Notes: generated by a model not told the origin, from the letters alone. Positions 16,292 to 25,318 are shown, counted from the first letter of the stretch. The stretch is 64,000 nt of DNA from Gammaproteobacteria bacterium (GCA_022823625.1 JAJEHQ010000024.1:62001-126000), one strand, 5' to 3'. Numbers and translations: made by a program.

Positions 16292-19038
16292 GTATCAGTT
16301 TCCATCTTGACGGAGTCGAAGTCGAGGCATCTGCGAACGAAACCATTTGGCAGGTTGCCAACCGGCATCAGAATCAATTACCACATCTTTGTTACTTGCC
16401 AGAACCTGGATATCGGGCAGATGGCAATTGCCGGGCATGCATGGTGGAGATCGAAGGCGAGCGGGTTCTCGCTGCCTCGTGTATTCGCAAGCCTACCGAA
16501 GGAATGAAAGTCATTACCAACAGCCAACGGGCAAAGTTATCCCGCCAACTGGTATTCGAAATGCTGGCTGCTGACCAACCCGGCCAGGAAATTGCACATG
16601 ACCCTGATTCACGTTTCTGGCAATGGACTCGCGAGGTGCAACCTGATGTGGGACGAATGCCGCAACGGAGTTCTCCTTCCCCTGATCGCAGCCATTCAGC
16701 TATGGGTGTGTATCTTGATGCGTGCATTCACTGTAATCTTTGTGTACGAGCCTGTCGGGAAGTCCAGGTCAACGATGTCATTGGTTTGGCCTACCGGGGT
16801 CATCATTCGAAAATTGTGTTTGATTTCGATGATCCGATGGGCAACAGTACCTGTGTTGCTTGTGGTGAGTGTGTGCAAGCCTGCCCAACAGGCGCTTTAA
16901 TTGAGTCAGCGGTGATTGACAGGACCGGTGTCAACAAACGAATTCCGGTTAGCGAAGTCGAAAGTGTCTGTCCCTACTGCGGTGTGGGTTGCCAAATCAA
17001 ATACCAAATCAATGAAGACAAGATTATTGCGGTTCAGGGTAAAGATGGTCCTGCAAACCATAACCGACTCTGTGTCAAAGGCCGATTCGGGTTTGACTAT
17101 GTTCGTCATCCACACCGTTTGACCAAACCGTTGATTCGGCGAGATGGGGTCAGTAAGCATGCGGATGATAAAGTTGATCCTGCCGACCCGTCAAGCCATT
17201 TTCGTGAGGCAGAATGGGACGAAGCGCTGGATTTGGCAGCAGAGGGTTTTAGTAAAATTCTAGAACAATCCGGCTCAGCAGGTCTTGCGGGATTTGGCTC
17301 CGCCAAAGGCTCAAACGAGGAAGCCTATCTGGTTCAAAAGCTCGTCCGAACCGGATTTGGTACCAATAATGTTGATCACTGTACCCGATTATGTCACGCG
17401 TCTTCGGTCGCGGCGCTTTTGGAAGGTATTGGTTCTGGTGCAGTCACTGCACCATTCACCGCATGTGCGGATTCCGACGTCGTTATCGTCATCGGCGCCA
17501 ATCCAACCGAAAATCATCCAGTAGCCGCGACATTCTTCAAACAAGCTAGGAAAAGAGGTAGTGAACTAATCGTGATGGACCCGCGTGGGACGGTCTTGTC
17601 TCGACATGCCACCCACATGCTGCAATTCAATCCCGGTACCGATGTTGCACTACTCAATGCCTTGCTCAATGTCATCATTGACGAGGAACTCTATGACACA
17701 GATTATGTAGGCCAATTTACCGAAGGCTTTGAAAATCTGAAACAACACATCAAGCCATTCACTCCTGAAGAGATGTCCTTGATCTGCGGTATTGATGCGG
17801 AAACATTGCGTACGGTCGCGAGAAAGTTCGCCAACGCGGAGCGTGGCATCATATTTTGGGGAATGGGCATCTCACAGCATACACATGGTACCGACAATGC
17901 GCGCTGCCTGATAGCACTGGCGACGATTACCGGCCAAGTTGGTCGTGCCGGAACAGGTCTTCATCCGTTGCGCGGTCAGAATAACGTGCAGGGTGCTTCC
18001 GATGCCGGTCTGATCCCAATGGTCTATCCGGACTATCAGGCTGTCGATGCGGAAAATATTCGCGCCAAATTTGAAGATGCCTGGGGCACCAGCCTTGATC
18101 CGCAAAAGGGGTTAACGGTGGTGGAAATCATGGATGCGGTTTATGCAGGCGAAATACGCGGTATTTATGTCATGGGCGAAAATCCAGCGATGTCGGACCC
18201 GGATGTCCAGCATGCTCGCCAAGCACTGGCCCGACTCGATCATCTGGTCGTGCAGGACCTTTTTATGACCGAGACTGCGTTTCATGCTGATGTTGTGTTG
18301 CCTGCTTCGGCTTGGCCCGAAAAGGACGGTACGGTCACCAACACCAATCGTCAGGTTCAAATGGGTCGAAAGGCACTGTCACTTCCTGGTGATGCGAGAC
18401 AGGACTGGTGGATCATTCAAGAAATAGCCCGCCGACTGGGACTCGATTGGAATTATTCAGGTCCGGACGAAGTCTATGCGGAGATGGCCGAACTGATGCC
18501 GTCACTCGACAATATCTCCTGGCAACGGCTGGCAGATGAGAGTTCAGTTACCTATCCCTGTGATGCACCGGATGTCGCTGGCAATGAAATCGTGTTTGGT
18601 GATGGATTTCCAACTGGAACCGGGCGCGCAAGGCTTGTACCGACAACTTATACGCTCCCGGACGAGCAACCAGATGATCAGTTTCCAATGATTTTGACTA
18701 CTGGCCGACAACTGGAGCACTGGCATACGGGGACGATGACCCGTCGCAGTGCAATTTTGGACGAAATCGAACCGGAAGCTGTGGCTAGTCTCTCACCGAG
18801 TCAGTTAGAGATGCTTGAAATTCAGCCGGGTGAGATGGTCAGTATTGAGACTCGGCGCGGCAAAATTGAAATCATGACTCGAAGTGATAGTGCGGTGCCA
18901 GAAGGGGTTGTTTTCATCCCGTTCTGCTATACCGAAGCTGCGGCCAATCTTCTGACAAATCCCGCTTTGGACCCGATCGGCAAGATTCCGGAGTTTAAAT
19001 TTTGCGCGGCGCGCGTTGACAGATTACCTGTCGTATAG
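16276..19038 (+). CDS. NAD-dependent formate dehydrogenase, molybdopterin alpha subunit
   Basis: 920-residue catalytic subunit that oxidises formate to CO2. Order of domains: NuoG-like 2Fe-2S (HLCYLPEPG...GNCRACMVEIEG, residues about 35-75), ferredoxin-like 2x4Fe-4S (CIHCNLCVRAC and CVACGECVQAC, about 152-210), the Fe4S4-MGD domain (CPYCGVGCQIKYQI, about 234, with NRLCVKGRFG), then the large molybdopterin domains. The active-site ligand is Cys373 followed by His374 in VDHCTRLCHAS, so it is a cysteine and not a selenocysteine enzyme. The C-terminal MGD-binding domain shows TTGRQLEHWHTGTMTR. Length is similar to FdsA/Fdh1A. No FdsC or FdsD accessory gene follows; moaA and moaB for cofactor synthesis are at 58.8-60.4 kb. 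Confidence 0.95.
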   Translation: MQNGVSISFHLDGVEVEASANETIWQVANRHQNQLPHLCYLPEPGYRADGNCRACMVEIEGERVLAASCIRKPTEGMKVITNSQRAKLSRQLVFEMLAADQPGQEIAHDPDSRFWQWTREVQPDVGRMPQRSSPSPDRSHSAMGVYLDACIHCNLCVRACREVQVNDVIGLAYRGHHSKIVFDFDDPMGNSTCVACGECVQACPTGALIESAVIDRTGVNKRIPVSEVESVCPYCGVGCQIKYQINEDKIIAVQGKDGPANHNRLCVKGRFGFDYVRHPHRLTKPLIRRDGVSKHADDKVDPADPSSHFREAEWDEALDLAAEGFSKILEQSGSAGLAGFGSAKGSNEEAYLVQKLVRTGFGTNNVDHCTRLCHASSVAALLEGIGSGAVTAPFTACADSDVVIVIGANPTENHPVAATFFKQARKRGSELIVMDPRGTVLSRHATHMLQFNPGTDVALLNALLNVIIDEELYDTDYVGQFTEGFENLKQHIKPFTPEEMSLICGIDAETLRTVARKFANAERGIIFWGMGISQHTHGTDNARCLIALATITGQVGRAGTGLHPLRGQNNVQGASDAGLIPMVYPDYQAVDAENIRAKFEDAWGTSLDPQKGLTVVEIMDAVYAGEIRGIYVMGENPAMSDPDVQHARQALARLDHLVVQDLFMTETAFHADVVLPASAWPEKDGTVTNTNRQVQMGRKALSLPGDARQDWWIIQEIARRLGLDWNYSGPDEVYAEMAELMPSLDNISWQRLADESSVTYPCDAPDVAGNEIVFGDGFPTGTGRARLVPTTYTLPDEQPDDQFPMILTTGRQLEHWHTGTMTRRSAILDEIEPEAVASLSPSQLEMLEIQPGEMVSIETRRGKIEIMTRSDSAVPEGVVFIPFCYTEAAANLLTNPALDPIGKIPEFKFCAARVDRLPVV

Positions 19039-19084
19039 AACGCCGACTTTTCAGAGCGTCATTATCTGCAACGTTGGGTCTGAA

Positions 19085-19996
19085 TTACTCGCCCAACTTG
19101 TCGCCAGTTTTGATTTTGGATTCCTCAGCGAATTCCTGTGCGGAGACCTTGCCTGCATTTCCACGTAAACGCCGCACTACAATTTCTCCACCTTTGGCAG
19201 CGATGTGGATGCCCTGTTCAGTGATGTCTGTCACAGTTCCGGGAGCACTGTTGGATTCGCTGGATTTGTGGCAGTCGTAGACTCTGACGACGCCATCTCG
19301 ATAAATCGTCCATGCGCCAGGTTGTGGATTGGTTCCTCGAATCAGGTTGTACACTTGGTCCACCGGTTTATTCCAATCAATAGTCGCATCATTCTTTCCA
19401 CACCAGCCCTCATAACTGCCAGCGTTTGGATTTTGTGGAATACTTGGTGCGGTGCCATTTTTCACCATGTCCAGCGCTTCAATCATGGCATCGACGCCAA
19501 GCGGAAACAGTTTGTTGAAATAAAGGCTTCCTAGGGTGTCGTCAGGTTTGATATTAACCTTCTTTTGCAAAAGAATTGGTCCTGTATCCAAGCCATCATC
19601 CGGCCAGAATATCGTTATTCCTGTTTTTCGTTTACCCTGAATAATCGGCCAGTTTATGGAACTTGGCCCCTTGTGGTCCGGCAGCAGGGAAGGGTGGTAC
19701 TGAATCGATCCGTACTTTGGAATATTGAGAACGTAGGATGGAACGATCAGTGTGACGTATGCCATGATGCAAAGATCAGCATTGTGTGAACTCATCGAAT
19801 CCGCAGCTTCCTGAGTTTTATAAGATGCTGGCTGCAGCACAGGTATGCCTGCCTGTTCAGCCGCCTGTTTCAGTGGGTCGGGTCTGCTTCCGCTATCCGG
19901 TGCGCAATAGACGGCGACCACATTTTCACCCCGTTCCAACAGACGTTCGAGGACAGACTCTCCGAACGCTTGCTGACCGTGAACTATTAATCTCAT
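19085..19996 (-). CDS. Stand-alone 10-formyl-THF hydrolase/formyltransferase-type protein
   Basis: 303-residue protein that resembles the N-terminal hydrolase domain of 10-formyltetrahydrofolate dehydrogenase (ALDH1L1) along its whole length. Key matches are YHPSLLPDHKGPSSINWPII (catalytic His in HPSLLP, about residue 105) and FWPDDGLDTGPILLQK (catalytic Asp in DDGLDTG, about 141). The C-terminal OB-like domain has YEGW, TIDWNKP and IRGTNPQPGAWT. There is no aldehyde dehydrogenase domain. ALDH1L1-type domains release formate from 10-formyl-THF; Fmt and ArnA relatives move the formyl group. It is the last gene of an operon with Frc and the HACL-like enzyme, 11 bases after frc, with AAGGAG before its ATG. 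It probably handles a formyl group released by that pathway; hydrolysis or transfer between CoA and folate are both possible. Confidence 0.82.
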   Translation of the reverse strand: MRLIVHGQQAFGESVLERLLERGENVVAVYCAPDSGSRPDPLKQAAEQAGIPVLQPASYKTQEAADSMSSHNADLCIMAYVTLIVPSYVLNIPKYGSIQYHPSLLPDHKGPSSINWPIIQGKRKTGITIFWPDDGLDTGPILLQKKVNIKPDDTLGSLYFNKLFPLGVDAMIEALDMVKNGTAPSIPQNPNAGSYEGWCGKNDATIDWNKPVDQVYNLIRGTNPQPGAWTIYRDGVVRVYDCHKSSESNSAPGTVTDITEQGIHIAAKGGEIVVRRLRGNAGKVSAQEFAEESKIKTGDKLGE

Positions 19997-20007
19997 CCTG
20001 AATCTCC

Positions 20008-21249
20008 TTAAACTGCACCCGCCTCTCGGAGCGTTTCGATCTCATTTTCGTTGTAACCGAGCACATCGGTCAAAATTGCTTCGGTGTGTTCGCCAAGCAA
20101 CGGTGAGCGTTTTACCTCAGTTGGAGAGTTTGAAAGCTTGATCGGGTTACCAACCGTTCGGTATTTCCCGCGTTCTGGGTGATCAACCTCGACTACTGTG
20201 CCAGTTTTCATCAGGGCTTCTTCTTCAAGTAATTCTTCAATCGACAGTATTGGTCCACAGGGGACATTCAGCGGGTTAAGAGTTTCCATGACTTCGAATT
20301 TGGTTTTTGTCTTGGTCCACTCTTCAATCATTGCAAAACACTGATCCAATTTTGGCAGTCGAACCTGAGGGGTCGACCATTCAGGATCGTCAATCAATTC
20401 CTCACGCCCGATGACACGCATCAGGTGAGCCCAGCCCGGAGGTTGAATGATGACGTACACGTAGTCATTCGGCCCGCCGGGTTTGGTTTTGACTGCCCAA
20501 CCGGGTTGTCCGCCGCCCGAAGCATTCCCGCTTCTCGGTACGGAACTTCCAAACTCACCATTCGGGTATTGAGGGTATTCAGTCAATGGTCCGTGCTGCA
20601 GGCGCTGCTGATCGCGGAACTTCACACGGCACAGATTCATCACACCATCCTGCATGGCGCACTCCACTCGCTGGCCGAGCCCGGTTGATTGTCGATGCAC
20701 CAATGCAGCCAGAATGCCGATAGCTAGATGAAGTCCGGTACCGGTATCACCGATCTGTGCCCCCGTCACGGTTGGCGGGCCGTCATCAAAACCAGTGGTG
20801 CTGGCAGAACCACCTGTGCATTGAGCGACATTTTCGTAGACTTTGCAGTCCTGATACGGACCTTTTCCGAAGCCTTTGACAGACGCGTAGATAATTCCGG
20901 GGTTGATTTCATGAATTTTCTCCCAGGGAAACCCCATTCGGTCCAAGGCTCCTGGAGCGAAGTTTTCCACGAGTACATCACAACAGCGAAGAAGACGTTC
21001 AAATACCTCTTTACCCTTTTCGTTTTTGGTGTCAAGAGTAATTGAGCGCTTATTGTGGTTCAGCATCGTGAAGTAAAGACTGTCGACATCGGGAATGTCT
21101 CGCAGTTGACCGCGAGTCGCATCACCGACACCGGCCCGTTCCACCTTGATTACATCTGCTCCAAACCATGCGAGCAGTTGGGTGCATGTTGGACCCGACT
21201 GAACATGTGTCATGTCCAGGATTCGAACGCCTTCCAAGGCTTTACTCAT
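20008..21249 (-). CDS. frc: Formyl-CoA:oxalate CoA-transferase homologue (class III CoA-transferase)
   Basis: 413-residue CaiB/BaiF-family protein with extensive similarity to Oxalobacter Frc from end to end, e.g. [53 protein letters not shown] and [11 protein letters not shown]. The catalytic Asp is residue 168 ([10 protein letters not shown]), equivalent to Frc Asp169. The glycine loop reads [11 protein letters not shown] where Frc has GGGGQ. Frc Trp48 is Gln48 here (RGQLRD). The enzyme family moves CoA from formyl-CoA to oxalate or related acids. Its partner upstream is not a canonical oxalyl-CoA decarboxylase, so the acceptor may be a 2-hydroxyacid instead. GGAGAAA lies before the ATG; the gap to the ThDP gene is 37 bp. 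Confidence 0.87.
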   Translation of the reverse strand: MSKALEGVRILDMTHVQSGPTCTQLLAWFGADVIKVERAGVGDATRGQLRDIPDVDSLYFTMLNHNKRSITLDTKNEKGKEVFERLLRCCDVLVENFAPGALDRMGFPWEKIHEINPGIIYASVKGFGKGPYQDCKVYENVAQCTGGSASTTGFDDGPPTVTGAQIGDTGTGLHLAIGILAALVHRQSTGLGQRVECAMQDGVMNLCRVKFRDQQRLQHGPLTEYPQYPNGEFGSSVPRSGNASGGGQPGWAVKTKPGGPNDYVYVIIQPPGWAHLMRVIGREELIDDPEWSTPQVRLPKLDQCFAMIEEWTKTKTKFEVMETLNPLNVPCGPILSIEELLEEEALMKTGTVVEVDHPERGKYRTVGNPIKLSNSPTEVKRSPLLGEHTEAILTDVLGYNENEIETLREAGAV

Positions 21250-21286
21250 TAAAGTTTCTCCCCAAATTCAATTTGAATACAAAAAA

Positions 21287-23020
21287 TTATTTATACATCG
21301 TTTGAGCCTTGGTCCCGGGAGCATATTCAGAGGGATCAACCCAGATGTTGATCACAGCAGACAGTCCGGATTTGTGGACTTGCTCTCTTGCGCGAAGCAG
21401 GGCAGGTTCAATCTGACTGGGGTCGTGTACTTCTTCACCATAGCCACCCAGCATTTCGGCAAAACGGGAAAAGGGTACGTCACCCAACAGGTTGCCGACA
21501 TCTCCGCGTTCGACCCCGTATTTGGCAATTTGACCATATCTGATCTGATTCATCGCACTGTTGTTTCCGATCACTGCAATATAAGGCGCACCAAACCGAT
21601 TGGCTGTTTCCATATCGAAAGCGGTCATGCCAAATGAGCCGTCTCCGTAATAACAGAGCACCTCTTTGTGCGGATGGGCAAGTTTGGATGCCATTGAAAA
21701 AGATGTTCCGACGCCCAGTGTTCCAAGCGGTCCCGGGTCCATCCAGTGTCCCGGTGTACGCGGTTGCACGGCCTGGGCAGATATCGTTACGACGTCTCCA
21801 CCATCGCCAATGTAAATTGTGTCTTCAGTGAGAAAATTGTTAATCTCCCAGGCCACCCGATACGGATGAATGGGGTTGCGATCCGACATAAACAGCGGCA
21901 TGAGTTTTTGTGTACGCTCATGTTCTTCCGCTCGCAGATTGTTCAGCCAGTTTTTTCGTCCTGTGGTATCGGCAGCTGTGTTACTTCCTGCCGCTTCGAT
22001 TATGGCGCTAAGAATAGTGCCAGGATTGCCAACAAGTCCGAGCGATATGTCGCGATTCTTGCCAACTGTTCGGTAGTCCATATCAATTTGAACAACAGTT
22101 GCCTCGGAACGAAGCCTTCTTCCGTATCCCATACGAAAATCAAAAGGCGTTCCCACAATTAGAATCAAATCTGCATTGTTGAATGCTGATCGTCGTGTTC
22201 GGTGAAAGTGGTTGACATCACCTGGAGGCAGAGTGCCGCGCGCGGAACCGTTAAAGTATGCTGGCAAATTGAAAGCACGAATGAATTCAATGGCGGCATC
22301 GGTTGAACCGGAAGTCCAGACTTGGGTGCCAAACAGGGCACAGGGACTCTTGGCATTGGCTAGGAGACCGGCCAACTTGTCAATATCTGCCGGATCGCCT
22401 AGTGCACTGGTAGAAGCGCGGTAAGCGTTTGGACTTGGAATTCGAGCGTCTTTCAGATCAATCTCTGCATCAAGAATGTCGCGAGGAATTTCGAGATACG
22501 ACGGACCAGGTGCGCCATTGTGGCTTTCCCTGGAAGCCATGGAAACCATATCGGCGATGCGTTCGGTGCTGCGCACACCCGCAGAGAATTTGGTGATGGG
22601 TGCCATCAAATCAACATGCGGCAAATCCTGCAAAGATCCCATTTTGTGCTGGCTGAGTGCGCCTTGGCCACCGATATGTAGAACGGGACTTTCAGCTCGA
22701 AAAGCATTGGCAATGCCAGTGACTGCATTGGTACAGCCAGGTCCGGCTGTGGTAACGACACAACCTGTTTTGAGCGTCTGCCGAGCGTACCCATCTGCAG
22801 CATGTGCTGCGACCTGTTCGTGTCGGACATCAATGATGCGTATGCCTTCGTCGATGCAGCCATCGTAGATGTCGATGATATGCCCGCCACAAAGTGTGAA
22901 AATCGTGTCAACCCCTTCATTCTTCAGGGCTTTGGCGACCAGATGACCGCCTGTAATTTTTTCCGAAACCGCAGCGAGTACCGGTTGTTCTAAGGTCTCG
23001 CTTGCTACTGCTTGAGCCAT
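21287..23020 (-). CDS. ThDP-dependent 2-hydroxyacyl-CoA lyase-like enzyme
   Basis: 577-residue thiamine-diphosphate enzyme. The Pyr domain has the catalytic Glu68 in RHEQVAAHAADGYAR and TTAGPGCTNAVTGIANAF; the central domain has LILIVGTPFDFRMGYGRRL; the PP domain has the ThDP-Mg motif GDGSFGMTAFDMETANRF...GNNSAMNQIRYGQ (about 455-485). The pattern GDGG-VTISAQAV and MDPGPLGTLGVG resembles bacterial HACL-type enzymes that cleave 2-hydroxyacyl-CoA into an aldehyde or ketone plus formyl-CoA, more than Oxc, Xsc or acetolactate synthase. It is first in the operon HACL-frc-formyl hydrolase. A GGGGAAG Shine-Dalgarno precedes the ATG, and the shared operator lies 44-60 bp upstream. Oxalyl-CoA decarboxylation remains possible. 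Confidence 0.8.
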   Translation of the reverse strand: MAQAVASETLEQPVLAAVSEKITGGHLVAKALKNEGVDTIFTLCGGHIIDIYDGCIDEGIRIIDVRHEQVAAHAADGYARQTLKTGCVVTTAGPGCTNAVTGIANAFRAESPVLHIGGQGALSQHKMGSLQDLPHVDLMAPITKFSAGVRSTERIADMVSMASRESHNGAPGPSYLEIPRDILDAEIDLKDARIPSPNAYRASTSALGDPADIDKLAGLLANAKSPCALFGTQVWTSGSTDAAIEFIRAFNLPAYFNGSARGTLPPGDVNHFHRTRRSAFNNADLILIVGTPFDFRMGYGRRLRSEATVVQIDMDYRTVGKNRDISLGLVGNPGTILSAIIEAAGSNTAADTTGRKNWLNNLRAEEHERTQKLMPLFMSDRNPIHPYRVAWEINNFLTEDTIYIGDGGDVVTISAQAVQPRTPGHWMDPGPLGTLGVGTSFSMASKLAHPHKEVLCYYGDGSFGMTAFDMETANRFGAPYIAVIGNNSAMNQIRYGQIAKYGVERGDVGNLLGDVPFSRFAEMLGGYGEEVHDPSQIEPALLRAREQVHKSGLSAVINIWVDPSEYAPGTKAQTMYK

Positions 23021-23063
23021 TATTCTTCCCCCTAATTTTGTGAATTTTTTAGGCTTCTATTGG

Positions 23064-23080
23064 ATTGTATACAATATACC
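23064..23080. promoter_or_regulatory. Shared operator copy 3, HACL-frc operon promoter
   Basis: ATTGTATACAATATACC, identical to the 14482 copy. On the minus strand a TTGATA (-35-like, 23097-23092) lies upstream and the palindrome would cover the -10 region, which suggests repression. It is 44 bp before the start codon at 23020. Confidence 0.7.
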
Positions 23081-23082
23081 AC

Positions 23083-23627
23083 ACGCATGTGTATCAAGTC
23101 AACATTGTGTCTTGCTTTAATACATAGAGGCAAATCAAGTAGCCAATTCGGTTGTGATGAAGTGCATTGTATTTTGCTCGATTGGGGTGAGCTGTCTGAG
23201 AACCTGGTGCAGTCGGTAGTGGTTGTAATGGCGCTAGTATCGTTCCAGTTACAGATTGAGCAATTCAACGTTCGAATCACCAAATAAAACGGGTAGAATG
23301 CGTAGCGGCTGGTACCGCTCGCACGCCATACAGCCATTCAAATTAAACGATTTTGGTGGCAGTGAGTAAAGGGGGGACGTTCAGACAATTTGCTGCCGCC
23401 ATTGTCCAAAATGCTCATATGGTTGATTCAGCTCATCGGACCGGGCTTTTGGGACTTGACCGCGTCGCGCGCTAGCTTTGGGTATGGCGTTTTTCTATAA
23501 CGGTTTGATTTTTTTTAAGAAGTTGCGAAGTAAATTACCCGCTATTGTTTTACTCATAGGTCACGATTCAGGGACAGAATTGTAACATCATCTCACAACG
23601 CCGTACCTTAACCCCCAAAAGATTCCT
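23083..23627. other. 545-bp gene-free stretch before the MFS gene
   Basis: Short frames exist on both strands but lack Shine-Dalgarno sites and resemble nothing. Base composition rises in GC from about 23300 towards the MFS gene, for example around the GACCGCGTCGCGCGCTAGC run at 23459. That suggests that the boundary of an imported segment lies here. No inverted repeat or integrase was seen. Confidence 0.5.
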
Positions 23628-24818
23628 ATGCAGCAGACCGCAGTCATCCAGCCGAGGCTCATCACGCTCATTCTGCTAAACGGCCTTGCAATTTCTTCGC
23701 TGAACCTGTTCCTCCCCTCCCTTCCAGGCATCTCGGCGGAATTCGAGACCAGTTATGCTCTCGTCAACCTTTCGATTGCAGGCTATGCGGCGATGACAGC
23801 GATCCTGCAACTTGTTCTGGGCCCCTTATCCGACCGTTTCGGACGACGGCCGGTCATCCTGTCCGGACTTCTGGTTTTTTCCCTCGCCTCACTCGGTTGT
23901 CTGCTGGCGACCGACATCGCCTCTTTTCTGTTCTTCCGGATGATGCAGGCCGCTGTCATATCCGCCCATACAGTATCCTATGCCGTCATTCGCGATTCAT
24001 CCCAAGAACGCAAAGCCGCTAGCCTCATGGGCTACGTCGCTATGGCGTGGGCCATCGCACCCATGCTGGCACCGGTGTTCGGCGGAACATTGGATGAACT
24101 TTTCGGCTGGCGCGCGAGTTTCTGGGCCTTTCTTCTTATCGGAACCGCGATTTTCGGACTGTGTCTGTTCGATTTGCACGAAACCAATATCCACCCCTCG
24201 GAAACACTACATGAGCAGTTCCAGACCTATCCGGAACTGCTTCGCTCCCGGCGGTTCTGGGGATATGCACTTTGTATGGCATTTTCCACTGGCGCGTTTT
24301 ACGCCTTCCTCGGCGGAGCACCGCTGGTGGCATCCACGCTGTTCGACATGTCCCCTGCAAGGCTCGGCCTCTACATGGGCAGCATAACAGCGGGGTTCAT
24401 ATTCGGTAGTTTTCTTGCCGGTCGTTATGCCGCGCGATTTCCGCTGACGACCATGATGATTTCCGGTCGTTTCGTGGCCTGCGCCGGATTGCTTGCAGGG
24501 CTCGTGGTCGTGTCAATGGGCTACTTGAATGAGTTTGCCTTGTTCGGCGCTTGCGTTTTCGTAGGCATCGGTAACGGAATCACCATGCCGAGTAGCAGTT
24601 CCGGTGCCTTGTCGGTCAGGCCGAAACTCGCGGGTAGCGCTTCGGGACTATCCGGGGCACTCGTGGTAGCAGACGGGGCCGCCGTGTCAGCCATCACCGG
24701 CTCGATTCTCACGGCGGGAAACGCAACCTACGGCCTGCTGGGTACGATGCTTGTGTCATCCGCCCTGGGACTTGGTGCCGCACTATACGTGCTGTATGTT
24801 GATCGGCTCGAAACCTGA
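23628..24818 (+). CDS. MFS multidrug efflux transporter, Bcr/CflA type
   Basis: 396-residue major facilitator with 12 predicted helices. LGPLSDRFGRRPVILSG at about residues 64-80 is MFS motif A of the drug:H+ antiporter-1 group, and the Bcr/CflA-type start (LPSLPGISAEF) precedes it. A second motif (LLATDIASFLFFRMMQA) and motif C-like MAWAIAPMLAPVFGG follow. It probably exports a drug or metabolite; the substrate is unknown. Codon use is visibly richer in GC than its neighbours (many GCC, GGC, CTG and CGG codons), and it stands alone between two gene-poor gaps, so horizontal transfer, perhaps from an alphaproteobacterium, is likely. Confidence 0.88.
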   Translation: MQQTAVIQPRLITLILLNGLAISSLNLFLPSLPGISAEFETSYALVNLSIAGYAAMTAILQLVLGPLSDRFGRRPVILSGLLVFSLASLGCLLATDIASFLFFRMMQAAVISAHTVSYAVIRDSSQERKAASLMGYVAMAWAIAPMLAPVFGGTLDELFGWRASFWAFLLIGTAIFGLCLFDLHETNIHPSETLHEQFQTYPELLRSRRFWGYALCMAFSTGAFYAFLGGAPLVASTLFDMSPARLGLYMGSITAGFIFGSFLAGRYAARFPLTTMMISGRFVACAGLLAGLVVVSMGYLNEFALFGACVFVGIGNGITMPSSSSGALSVRPKLAGSASGLSGALVVADGAAVSAITGSILTAGNATYGLLGTMLVSSALGLGAALYVLYVDRLET

Positions 24819-25102
24819 CTTGTCCCCTTGAAAATTCGCGGTATTTGTCTTTGTAGTGAACAACAAACGCAGTCACTCGCACAATCTGTCTAATTTAGCT
24901 GACTCCATCAGGGTAGCATCCGTAACATTTCTCAGAAAGCAAAGCACTTGCATTTGATGTATCCAATCAAGTTGTCGTCGAACACGAAATGACAAGTAAC
25001 TGGAATGATTGACTTTACAAGTCTAGTCTAGACCAAATGGCCTAAATCTACATTTTTGTGGAAAGCAAGGTCCGGGATTGAAAACCCATTGTTCTAAAAC
25101 CT
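24819..25102. other. 284-bp gap where zapA would be expected
   Basis: In many gammaproteobacteria the small ZapB-like coiled-coil gene is followed on its strand by zapA, 6S RNA and ygfA. Here the space downstream of that gene holds no frame of zapA size and no structure I can recognise as 6S RNA; the MFS gene lies beyond. Confidence 0.4.
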
Positions 25103-25318
25103 TTAATCAATCTCGACGAGCGATTGCAGTCTTTCTATCGTTGCTCGAACCTGTTCACTGGCAACCTCGTTGTTATTCAGCAACTGCTCGCGTTCCACCT
25201 CCGAGTCAGCTATCTTCTGCTTTAGATTTGAATTTTCATCTTTTAGTTGTTGACAAAAAGCAATCAGTTCAGAGACCTTCTGCTCTAGAAGTGCTAGATC
25301 TGTAGTTGAATTATCCAT
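25103..25318 (-). CDS. ZapB-like coiled-coil protein (TIGR02449 type)
   Basis: 71-residue acidic protein, starting at the ATG at 25318 (MDNSTTDLALLEQKVSELI). Nearly all of it is a leucine-heptad coiled coil: LALLEQKVSELIAFCQQLKDENSNLKQKI. Proteins of this type are found divergent from ygfB in gammaproteobacteria and are thought to act near the Z ring with ZapA. Here ygfB lies downstream on the opposite strand with one extra gene in between. An alternative start at 25378 would add 20 residues not typical of the family. Confidence 0.75.
   Translation of the reverse strand: MDNSTTDLALLEQKVSELIAFCQQLKDENSNLKQKIADSEVEREQLLNNNEVASEQVRATIERLQSLVEID

Noticed and set aside
16276-19038. Selenocysteine formate dehydrogenase
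   Set aside because: The active-site codon in RLCHAS is TGT (Cys373); there is no in-frame TGA.
21287-23020. Annotation as sulfoacetaldehyde acetyltransferase (Xsc) or canonical oxalyl-CoA decarboxylase (Oxc)
   Set aside because: The PP-domain reads GDGSFGMTAFDMETANRF and GNNSAMNQIRYGQ, not the Oxc GDSAFGFSGMExET...NNGGIYKG pattern, and no phosphotransacetylase is nearby for Xsc. HACL-like is the better fit, though not certain.
23255-23300. GTTCGAATC near 23270 as a tRNA T-arm
   Set aside because: No acceptor stem, anticodon arm or CCA-proximal pairing can be drawn around it. The other GGTTCGAA-like words (21220, 58470) lie inside coding sequence.
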